Source: Pseudomonas sp. NFIX28 (GTDB taxonomy: Bacteria > Pseudomonadota > Gammaproteobacteria > Pseudomonadales > Pseudomonadaceae). From it: DNA of 64,000 nt. Location: contig NZ_FNPW01000002.1 in assembly GCF_900107395.1 (NCBI RefSeq), forward strand, positions 439,826-503,825, read 5' to 3'. The translations under genes and the position numbers were made by a program. Positions 57,679-64,000 of this stretch are shown piece after piece (position 1 is the stretch's first letter; each line of letters starts with the position of its first letter). The notes under the pieces were generated by a model. That model ran no database searches, was not told the origin of the DNA, and was given only the letters and a program-made list of their open reading frames with translations.

Positions 57679-58308
57679 GGCAGGGCGCTTGGGCAGGTAG
57701 GGCGGCAGGTACAGCCCCAGGTAGGCGTCGAACACCCGCATGCCTTCCTCGGCCATGCGCGCGGTGATCTGCCCGTGCTGCTGGACCGAGCGCGCGTAGA
57801 CCCGATCGCCCAATTCCATGGCCAGGGCGAACACATCGACATCCTCGGGCAGCGTCGGCAACTGGAAGTGCTGGTCGAACAGCTTGTGCATCAGGTCGCC
57901 CAACTCGATGTCGTGCTGGCGGTCGGCCTGGGTGACTTCGGTCAGGCCGTGCTGGGCCAGGATCAACTGGCGGGCCGCGGCGTCGGCGCTATAGATGGCG
58001 AGCATGCGCTGTTCGACCAGGCGCGACAGGTCGCGCCAATGGTGCAGCGAGGCCGGCTCGATGGGCTCTTGCAGGCAGGCGCGGAACGCCGCGTGGACGT
58101 CGGCGGTCAGGGCCTCGAGCAGGGCGGGGACGCTGGCGAAGAAGTGATAGACCGAGGAGGGAGGAATCTCCGCGCGTTCGGCCACGCTGTAGATCGACAG
58201 GCTGGCCACGCCCTCGGCGGCGAGCAGGGTGCGGGCGGCATCGAGTATCGAGTCGATCCGGGCCTGGCTGCGTGCGCGGGGTTTGCGGGGGGTGGCTACG
58301 CGTGTCAT
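57673..58308 (-). CDS. TetR-family transcriptional regulator
   Basis: 211 residues from MTRVATPRKPRARSQARI, preceded by GGAGA. TetR HTH in the first 65 residues (DSILDAARTLLAAEGV, then SIYSVAERAEIPPSSVYHFF), and a divergent helical ligand domain (about 75-211). A longer start (MPAAPQETP) at 58338 is possible. Convergent with ssuF on one side; spuI lies upstream on the same strand. Its stop codon falls in a REP arm. Target genes not evident. Confidence 0.9.
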   Translation of the reverse strand: MTRVATPRKPRARSQARIDSILDAARTLLAAEGVASLSIYSVAERAEIPPSSVYHFFASVPALLEALTADVHAAFRACLQEPIEPASLHHWRDLSRLVEQRMLAIYSADAAARQLILAQHGLTEVTQADRQHDIELGDLMHKLFDQHFQLPTLPEDVDVFALAMELGDRVYARSVQQHGQITARMAEEGMRVFDAYLGLYLPPYLPKRPAL

Positions 58309-58374
58309 GGGAGTCTCCTGCGGGGCAGCGGGCATTGTACGAGGCGTGTCGGGTGTTGTCTGCCAGGACGCTTT

Positions 58375-58447
58375 CGCGGGCAAGCCTCGCTCCTGCAAGA
58401 TGGAAATGGCATACGCTGCGCTCCTGTAGGAGCGAGGCTTGCCCGCG
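58375..58447. repeat. REP-like palindrome upstream of the TetR gene
   Basis: Near-perfect inverted repeat, left arm 58375-58397 and right arm 58425-58447 (core CGCGGGCAAGCCTCGCTCC). Same family as 18472-18563 and 52339-52436. Confidence 0.82.
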
Positions 58448-58466
58448 ATCCGCCGCAAGGCGGCCA

Positions 58467-58514
58467 TAAAAAAACGCCACGGGCCTTTGCGGCCCGTGGC
58501 GTCGTTTTTTTGCT
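58467..58514. terminator. Terminator downstream of spuI
   Basis: ACGCCACGGGCC - TTTGC - GGCCCGTGGCGT with an A-run at 58467-58474 and T-run at 58505-58511; works for spuI on the minus strand and could also act on the plus strand. Confidence 0.92.
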
Positions 58515-58522
58515 ACAGCCGC

Positions 58523-59899
58523 TTACACGGTGTGCAGGTACCAGTTGTATTCGAGGTCGGAGATCGAATGCTCGAACTCTTCCAGCTCGCTTTCCTTACA
58601 GGCCACGAAGATATCGATGTATTTCGGATCGATGTACTTGGCCATGACTTCGCTGTCGTCCAGCTCGCGCAACGCGTCGCGCAGGTTGTTCGGCAGGCTT
58701 TGCTCGTTCTGCTCGTAGGAGTTGCCTTCGGTTGGCGCGCCCGGTTCGATCTTGTTGGTCAGGCCGTGGTGCACGCCCGCCAGCACCGAAGCCATCAGCA
58801 GGTACGGGTTGGCATCGGCGCCCGCCACGCGGTGCTCGATGCGCACGGCGTCGGAAGAACCGGTCGGTACGCGGATGGCCACGGTACGGTTGTCCAGGCC
58901 CCAGCTCGGCGAGTTCGGCACGTAGAACTGCGCGCCGAAACGACGGTAGGAGTTGACGTTCGGGCAGAGGAAAGCCATCTGCGCCGGTAGGGTCTCGAGC
59001 ACACCGCCGATCGCATGACGCAGTGCGGCGTTCTGCTCGGGATCCTCGCTGGCAAAAATATTCTTGCCGTCTTTGTCCAGGACCGAAATATGGACGTGCA
59101 GACCATTGCCCGCCTGGCCTGGGTAAGGCTTGGCCATGAAGGTGGTGTCCATCTCATGGTCGTAGGCGATGTTCTTGATCAGACGCTTGAGCAGTACCGC
59201 ATAGTCGCAAGCCTTGATCGGGTCGGCGACGTGGTGCAGGTTCACTTCGAACTGCGCCGGAGCACTTTCCTTGACGATGGCGTCGGCGGGGATGCCTTGT
59301 TCTTTCGCGCCTTCGAGAATGTCCTGCAGGCAATCGACGTATTCGTCGAGGTCGTCGATCAGGTAGACCTGGGTCGAATGCGGGCGCTTGCCGGAGATCG
59401 GCGAGCGTGGCGGCTGTGGCCGGCCGTTCACGTTCTCCTGGTCGATCAGGTAGAACTCCAGCTCGAAAGCCGCGCAGATGGTCAGGCCCAGCTCGTCGAA
59501 CTTGGCAACGACCTGGCGCAGCACTTCGCGTGGATCGGCGAAGAAAGGATCGCCTTCAAGTTCGTGCATGGTCATCAACAGTTGCGCGGTGGGGCGCTTC
59601 TGCCAGGGTTCATTGCACAGGGTATCGGGGATTGGATAGCAGATTCGATCGGCGTCGCCGATGTCCAGGCCAAGGCCGGTGCTTTCCACCGTCGAGCCAT
59701 TGATATCCAGGGCAAATAAAGAGGCCGGCAGGTTGATGCCTTTCTCGTAAACCTTATGGAGGCTGGTGCGTTCGATGCGCTTGCCGCGCACCACACCATT
59801 CATATCCGCAATCAGAAGGTCAACGTACAGAACCTCAGGATGTTCCTTAAGGAACGCGTTCGCTTCGTTAAGCTGAACGGCACGCGGGGGTACCGACAT
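58523..59899 (-). CDS. spuI: Glutamate-polyamine ligase, glutamine-synthetase family (SpuI)
   Basis: 458 residues, GS catalytic fold: FELEFYLIDQ near residue 142, HVHISVLDKDGKNIF about 268-282, RRFGAQFYVPNSPSWG, and RIEHRVAGADANPYL. Ligates glutamate to a polyamine amine, the first step of the gamma-glutamylation route. Arranged divergent from spuABC, as in P. aeruginosa. Start MSVPPRAVQLNEANAF at 59899. A perfect 13-bp palindrome lies 27 bp upstream. Confidence 0.92.
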   Translation of the reverse strand: MSVPPRAVQLNEANAFLKEHPEVLYVDLLIADMNGVVRGKRIERTSLHKVYEKGINLPASLFALDINGSTVESTGLGLDIGDADRICYPIPDTLCNEPWQKRPTAQLLMTMHELEGDPFFADPREVLRQVVAKFDELGLTICAAFELEFYLIDQENVNGRPQPPRSPISGKRPHSTQVYLIDDLDEYVDCLQDILEGAKEQGIPADAIVKESAPAQFEVNLHHVADPIKACDYAVLLKRLIKNIAYDHEMDTTFMAKPYPGQAGNGLHVHISVLDKDGKNIFASEDPEQNAALRHAIGGVLETLPAQMAFLCPNVNSYRRFGAQFYVPNSPSWGLDNRTVAIRVPTGSSDAVRIEHRVAGADANPYLLMASVLAGVHHGLTNKIEPGAPTEGNSYEQNEQSLPNNLRDALRELDDSEVMAKYIDPKYIDIFVACKESELEEFEHSISDLEYNWYLHTV

Positions 59900-59925
59900 G
59901 ATGCAACACCTTTGTTGTTAAAAAT

Positions 59926-59938
59926 ATCAATCATTGAT
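59926..59938. promoter_or_regulatory. Palindrome ATCAATCATTGAT in the spuI promoter
   Basis: Perfect 6-1-6 palindrome 27 bp before the spuI start, in an AT-rich tract. Looks like a protein-binding site; regulator unknown (candidates include the polyamine regulator PauR or a TetR protein). Confidence 0.45.
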
Positions 59939-60001
59939 CTTTTCAGGTTTCAGTCAACCCGAACGGCATGCCGAAGTCAAGCGAGGCCTTTTTTGCCCTA
60001 A

Positions 60002-60035
60002 AAAAGCGCCTGTGGGGCATTTTTGGGGCGCTTTT
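60002..60035. terminator. Terminator-like hairpin in the spuI-spuA divergent region
   Basis: AAAAGCGCC - 16 nt - GGCGCTTTT. It can end transcripts in either direction and may act as a leader attenuator or insulate the divergent promoters. About 130 bp before spuA and 100 bp before spuI. Confidence 0.55.
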
Positions 60036-60167
60036 GTGCCTTCGCCGGGCTTGGCTGCCGCGGCCTTGAGCGGGCCGTGTTGTATTTTTTACGGGGGTGT
60101 TGTGTAAAAAAATGAACAAGGCTAAGCTCGATTTAAACCCATAACAGCAATAATACCGGGGTGTTTC

Positions 60168-60965
60168 ATGTCTCGCCTGCCGTTAATCGGCGTCACCGCC
60201 TGCTCCAGGCAGATCGGTCTGCATGCTTATCACATCAGTGGCGACAAGTACGTCCGCGCAGTGGCAGTAGCAGCCAAGGGCGTGCCCATGATTCTCCCGT
60301 CCCTGGCCGATATCCTGGCCCCGTCCGATATTCTGGACGGTCTGGATGGCATCCTCTTTACCGGCTCACCCTCCAATATCGAACCTTTTCACTATAGAGG
60401 TCCTGCCAGCGCGCCGGGAACTGCGCATGATCCTGCCCGTGATGCTAGCACCCTCCCGCTGATTCGCGCGGCGGTGGCGGCAGGCGTTCCGGTATTGGGG
60501 ATCTGCCGCGGCTTTCAGGAAATAAACGTGGCCTTTGGCGGCAGCCTGCATCAGCGAGTCCACGAGGCCGGTCCGTTCATCGACCATCGCGAGGACGACA
60601 GCCAGCCAGTGGAAGTGCAATACGGCCCGGCCCATGCGCTGCATGTCCAGCCGGGCGGGGTGCTGGCCGGCCTTGGCCTGCCGGCGCAAATTGAAGTCAA
60701 TTCGATTCACGGCCAAGGCGTTGAACGTCTGGCGCCAGGCCTCAGGGTAGAGGCGCTGGCACCGGACGGGTTGATCGAAGCCTTCTCTGTCGAGGGGGCG
60801 CCGATCGAGGGAGGCAAGGCTTTTGCTTTGGGGGTGCAATGGCACCCTGAATGGCAGGTAAGCTCTAACCCTCACTACCTTGCCATCTTCCAGGCATTTG
60901 GCGATGCCTGTCGCAAGCGGGTAATTCAACGCGACGCCGATGCGTCACAAAAACCTGGCTTATAA
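60168..60965 (+). CDS. spuA: Gamma-glutamyl polyamine hydrolase (class I amidotransferase, SpuA/PuuD-like)
   Basis: 265 residues. Peptidase C26 triad: nucleophile Cys113 in LGICRGFQEINVAFGG, His226 in VQWHPEW with the following Glu. Start MSRLPLIGVTAC. Hydrolyses gamma-glutamyl-GABA to glutamate and GABA at the end of the pathway. Promoter lies in the AT-rich stretch at about 60080-60150. spuB follows after 30 bp. Confidence 0.93.
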   Translation: MSRLPLIGVTACSRQIGLHAYHISGDKYVRAVAVAAKGVPMILPSLADILAPSDILDGLDGILFTGSPSNIEPFHYRGPASAPGTAHDPARDASTLPLIRAAVAAGVPVLGICRGFQEINVAFGGSLHQRVHEAGPFIDHREDDSQPVEVQYGPAHALHVQPGGVLAGLGLPAQIEVNSIHGQGVERLAPGLRVEALAPDGLIEAFSVEGAPIEGGKAFALGVQWHPEWQVSSNPHYLAIFQAFGDACRKRVIQRDADASQKPGL

Positions 60966-60995
60966 GAGCCAGGAAACTCACGCCTAGAGGCATTT

Positions 60996-62354
60996 ATGAG
61001 TAACAACCTCGACCAGCTCACCGATTGGTTGAAAGACCACAAGATCACAGAAGTCGAATGCATGATTGGCGACCTGACCGGTATCACCCGGGGCAAGATC
61101 TCGCCGACCAACAAGTTCATCGCCGAAAAAGGCATGCGCCTGCCCGAGAGCGTGCTGCTGCAGACGGTGACCGGCGACTATGTCGAAGATGACATCTATT
61201 ACGAGTTGCTGGACCCGGCCGACATCGACATGGTCTGCCGCCCGGACCAGAACGCGGTATTCCTGGTGCCCTGGGCCATCGAACCCACCGCCCAGGTGAT
61301 CCACGACACTTATGACAAGCAGGGCAACCCGATCGAGCTGTCGCCGCGCAACGTGCTCAAGAAGGTACTGAAACTCTACGCCGACCATGGCTGGCAGCCG
61401 ATCGTGGCGCCGGAAATGGAGTTCTACCTGACCAAGCGCAGCGACGACCCGGATTACCCGTTGCAGCCACCGGTCGGTCGCTCCGGTCGCCCGGAAACCG
61501 GTCGCCAGTCGTTCTCCATTGAAGCGGCCAACGAATTCGACCCGCTGTTCGAAGATGTCTACGACTGGTGCGAACTGCAGGAACTGGACCTCGACACGCT
61601 GATCCACGAAGACGGCACGGCGCAGATGGAAATCAACTTCCGTCATGGCGACGCCCTGTCCTTGGCCGACCAGATCCTGGTGTTCAAGCGCACCATGCGC
61701 GAAGCCGCGCTCAAGCATGAGGTGGCCGCCACCTTCATGGCCAAGCCGATGACCGGCGAGCCGGGCAGCGCCATGCACCTGCACCAGAGCATCATCGACA
61801 TCGAGACCGGCAAGAACGTCTTCTCCAATGAAGACGGGACCATGAGCCAGCTGTTTCTCAACCACATTGGCGGCCTGCAGAAGTTCATTCCCGAGCTGCT
61901 GCCGCTGTTCGCGCCCAACGTCAACTCGTTCCGCCGCTTCCTGCCGGATACCTCGGCACCGGTAAACGTCGAGTGGGGCGAAGAGAACCGCACCGTGGGC
62001 CTGCGCGTGCCGGATGCCGGGCCGCAGAACCGCCGGGTGGAAAACCGCCTGCCGGGCGCCGACGCCAACCCTTACCTGGCCATCGCCGCGAGCCTGCTGT
62101 GCGGCTTCATCGGCATGGTCGAAGGCCACAATCCGAGCGCTCCGGTGGTCGGTCGCGGTTACGAGCGCCGTAACCTGCGCCTGCCGTTGACCATCGAGGA
62201 CGCCCTGGAACGCATGGAAAACAGCAAGACCATCGAGAAGTACCTGGGCAAGAAATTCATCACTGGCTACGTCGCGGTCAAGCGGGCCGAGCATGAAAAC
62301 TTCAAGCGCGTCATCAGTTCGTGGGAGCGGGAATTCCTGCTCTTCGCCGTCTGA
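60996..62354 (+). CDS. spuB: Glutamate-putrescine ligase, glutamine-synthetase family (SpuB)
   Basis: 452 residues, GS fold, paralogue of the spuI product: APEMEFYLTKR, HLHQSIIDIETGKNVF, PNVNSFRRFLPDTSAP, RVENRLPGADANPYLA. Differs from glutamine synthetase A in lacking the adenylylation-loop tyrosine context. ATP-dependent gamma-glutamylation of putrescine or related amines. Two such ligases (SpuI, SpuB) likely differ in substrate. Confidence 0.94.
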   Translation: MSNNLDQLTDWLKDHKITEVECMIGDLTGITRGKISPTNKFIAEKGMRLPESVLLQTVTGDYVEDDIYYELLDPADIDMVCRPDQNAVFLVPWAIEPTAQVIHDTYDKQGNPIELSPRNVLKKVLKLYADHGWQPIVAPEMEFYLTKRSDDPDYPLQPPVGRSGRPETGRQSFSIEAANEFDPLFEDVYDWCELQELDLDTLIHEDGTAQMEINFRHGDALSLADQILVFKRTMREAALKHEVAATFMAKPMTGEPGSAMHLHQSIIDIETGKNVFSNEDGTMSQLFLNHIGGLQKFIPELLPLFAPNVNSFRRFLPDTSAPVNVEWGEENRTVGLRVPDAGPQNRRVENRLPGADANPYLAIAASLLCGFIGMVEGHNPSAPVVGRGYERRNLRLPLTIEDALERMENSKTIEKYLGKKFITGYVAVKRAEHENFKRVISSWEREFLLFAV

Positions 62355-62360
62355 TGCGCG

Positions 62361-62386
62361 GGGCGCCGCGGTAACCGGCGGCGCCC
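62361..62386 (+). other. Intra-operon hairpin between spuB and spuC
   Basis: GGGCGCCGC - 8 nt - GCGGCGCCC, 9-bp GC stem without a T-run, 6 bp after the spuB stop. Probably an mRNA processing or stability element. Confidence 0.6.
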
Positions 62387-62411
62387 TCACCGGAAAATCA
62401 GGAGAGTTCCA

Positions 62412-63776
62412 ATGACCAGCAACAACCCGCAAACCCGCGAGTGGCAAACCCTCAGCAACGAGCACCACCTGGCCCCGTTCAGCGACTTCAAGCAATTGAA
62501 GGAGAAGGGCCCGCGGATCATCACCAACGCCGAGGGCGTCTACCTCTGGGACAGCGAGGGCAACAAGATCCTCGACGGCATGGCCGGGCTGTGGTGCGTG
62601 GCTATCGGTTACGGCCGCGAAGAACTGGCCGAGGCCGCCAGCAAGCAAATGCGCGAGCTGCCGTACTACAACCTGTTCTTCCAGACCGCCCACCCGCCGG
62701 CGCTGGAACTGGCCAAGGCCATCGCCGATGTGGCCCCGCAGGGCATGAACCATGTGTTCTTCACCGGCTCCGGTTCCGAAGGCAACGACACCATGCTGCG
62801 CATGGTTCGCCACTATTGGGCGATCAAGGGCCAGCCGAAGAAGAAAACCATCATCAGCCGCGTCAACGGCTATCACGGCTCCACCGTGGCCGGTGCGAGC
62901 CTGGGCGGCATGACTTATATGCATGAGCAGGGCGACTTGCCGATCCCGGGCATCGTGCATATCCCGCAGCCTTACTGGTTCGGCGAAGGCGGCGACATGA
63001 CCCCGGACGAGTTCGGGATCTGGGCGGCCAACCAGCTGGAGGAGAAGATTCTCGAAGTCGGCGTCGATAACGTCGGGGCCTTCATTGCCGAGCCGATCCA
63101 GGGAGCGGGCGGCGTGATCGTGCCGCCGGAAAGCTACTGGCCGCGAATCAAGGAAATCCTCGCCAAGTACGACATCCTGTTCGTCGCCGACGAGGTGATT
63201 TGTGGTTTCGGGCGTACCGGTGAGTGGTTCGGTAGCGATTTCTACGGCCTCAAGCCAGACATGATGACCATCGCCAAGGGCCTGACGTCCGGCTACATCC
63301 CCATGGGCGGCCTGGTCGTACGCGACGAAGTGGTGGCGGTGCTCAACGAGGGCGGCGATTTCAACCACGGCTTCACCTATTCCGGGCACCCGGTGGCCGC
63401 CGCCGTGGCCCTGGAAAACATCCGCATCCTGCGCGACGAAAAAATTATCGAGCGCGTCAAGGCAGAAACGGCACCCTATTTGCAGAAACGTCTGCGGGAA
63501 CTGAACGATCATCCGCTGGTGGGTGAGGTTCGCGGAGTCGGCCTGTTGGGCGCCATCGAGCTGGTTCAGGACAAGGCCACCCGCGCGCGTTACGTCGGCA
63601 AAGGCGTTGGCATGATCTGCCGGCAGTTCTGCTTCGATAACGGCCTGATCATGCGCGCTGTGGGCGACACCATGATCATCGCGCCTCCTTTGGTCATCAC
63701 CAAAGAAGAGATCGATGAGCTGGTGAGCAAGGCTCGCAAGTGCCTGGACCTGACCTTGAGTGCGTTGCAGGGCTAA
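62412..63776 (+). CDS. spuC: Putrescine-pyruvate aminotransferase
   Basis: 454 residues, class III omega-aminotransferase. PLP lysine Lys289 in MTIAKGLTSGYIPMGGL; FFTGSGSEGNDTMLRMVRHY and VADEVICGFGRTGEWF are family sites. Moves the putrescine amine to pyruvate, giving 4-aminobutanal and alanine. GGAG before the ATG. Last catabolic gene before the uptake genes. Confidence 0.95.
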   Translation: MTSNNPQTREWQTLSNEHHLAPFSDFKQLKEKGPRIITNAEGVYLWDSEGNKILDGMAGLWCVAIGYGREELAEAASKQMRELPYYNLFFQTAHPPALELAKAIADVAPQGMNHVFFTGSGSEGNDTMLRMVRHYWAIKGQPKKKTIISRVNGYHGSTVAGASLGGMTYMHEQGDLPIPGIVHIPQPYWFGEGGDMTPDEFGIWAANQLEEKILEVGVDNVGAFIAEPIQGAGGVIVPPESYWPRIKEILAKYDILFVADEVICGFGRTGEWFGSDFYGLKPDMMTIAKGLTSGYIPMGGLVVRDEVVAVLNEGGDFNHGFTYSGHPVAAAVALENIRILRDEKIIERVKAETAPYLQKRLRELNDHPLVGEVRGVGLLGAIELVQDKATRARYVGKGVGMICRQFCFDNGLIMRAVGDTMIIAPPLVITKEEIDELVSKARKCLDLTLSALQG

Positions 63777-63788
63777 GTGCTAGGCTCA

Positions 63789-63816
63789 GAGCGAAGTGCC
63801 TCGCGGTACTTCGCTC
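63789..63816 (+). other. Intra-operon hairpin between spuC and spuD
   Basis: 12-bp stem GAGCGAAGTGCC / GGTACTTCGCTC (one G-T pair) closed by TCGC, 12 bp after the spuC stop, no T-run. Suited to protect or process the binding-protein message. Confidence 0.6.
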
Positions 63817-63946
63817 GGGGCGGTCACAAAGGATGGGTCTTTTGTTGAAAGCCTGCCTTGGAACTTGCCAGACTACCGCCTGTTTTTAGTTGCCTGGCAA
63901 CCGGTCGCTGAACACAAGCTTAAAAAGAACAATTGGAGCATGACGC

Positions 63947-64000
63947 ATGAAGGCATTAGGTATGAAGAAAGCTGGCAAGACCCTCCTCGCCATGTCCCTG
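63947..64000 (+). CDS. spuD: Polyamine-binding protein, N-terminal fragment (cut by window end)
   Basis: Only the first 18 codons are in the window: MKALGMKKAGKTLLAMSL, a basic start running into a hydrophobic signal-peptide core. GGAG is 8 nt before the ATG; an alternative ATG at 63962 would give MKKAGKTLLA. Position after spuC matches spuD, the periplasmic putrescine-binding protein of the SpuDEFGH importer. The assignment rests on synteny. Confidence 0.75.
   Translation, partial: MKALGMKKAGKTLLAMSL

Noticed and set aside
60984..63512. 842-codon open frame antisense to spuB and spuC
   Set aside because: Spans two real genes in the other direction; mirrors their codon bias, no domain visible.

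Overview
The window is GC-rich chromosomal DNA from a Pseudomonas, most likely of the P. fluorescens group (P. protegens / P. chlororaphis-like). The evidence is the gene content and order (hemB-ppk/ppx, trxA-rho-ubiD, argA next to an OprD porin, ssuEADCBF, the spu polyamine cluster with spuI divergent), strong GC-rich codon bias, and REP-like intergenic palindromes of the kind seen in this group. Almost everything is core or metabolic. No prophage, transposase, CRISPR array, tRNA or rRNA gene was seen.

Layout. 0.2-6 kb: a DedA membrane protein, hemB-ppk, and ppx converging on ppk through a shared palindromic terminator. 6-10 kb: a polar amino-acid ABC importer with a divergent FadR-type regulator. 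10-15.3 kb: trxA, rho, ubiD with a coupled [2Fe-2S] flavin reductase, and a ChaC-like protein. 15.3-24.3 kb: glpT with two candidate GlpR operators, a quinone oxidoreductase, a lone FliL-like protein, a YhiI-RbbA-YhhJ type ABC exporter operon, an EVE-domain protein and a 48-residue membrane protein. 24.3-39.2 kb: a block syntenic with enterobacteria (fthC, 6S RNA, zapA, zapB-like / ygfB, pepP, ubiH, ubiI / gcvT, gcvH, gcvP). It is interrupted by an Fe3+ uptake pair lacking an ATPase and by a DegT-type aminotransferase.

39.2-49.5 kb: a DUF2388 protein, an unrecognised 331-residue membrane-anchored protein, a chemoreceptor, a stand-alone GspE/PilB-like ATPase, a small ACT-like protein divergent from an Lrp/AsnC regulator, a CYTH-CHAD triphosphatase, argE and argA. 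49.5-57.5 kb: an OprD-family porin, a 1-Cys peroxiredoxin (lsfA) and the alkanesulfonate operon ssuEADCBF, which together suggest sulfur scavenging and thiol protection. 57.6-64 kb: a TetR regulator, spuI, and spuA-spuB-spuC-spuD for gamma-glutamylated polyamine catabolism and uptake; spuD is cut by the window end.

The less conventional signals are small or regulatory: a hairpin over the Shine-Dalgarno of the ACT-like gene, a C-rich rho leader, hairpins inside the spu operon, two families of REP-like palindromes, and a few orphan proteins.
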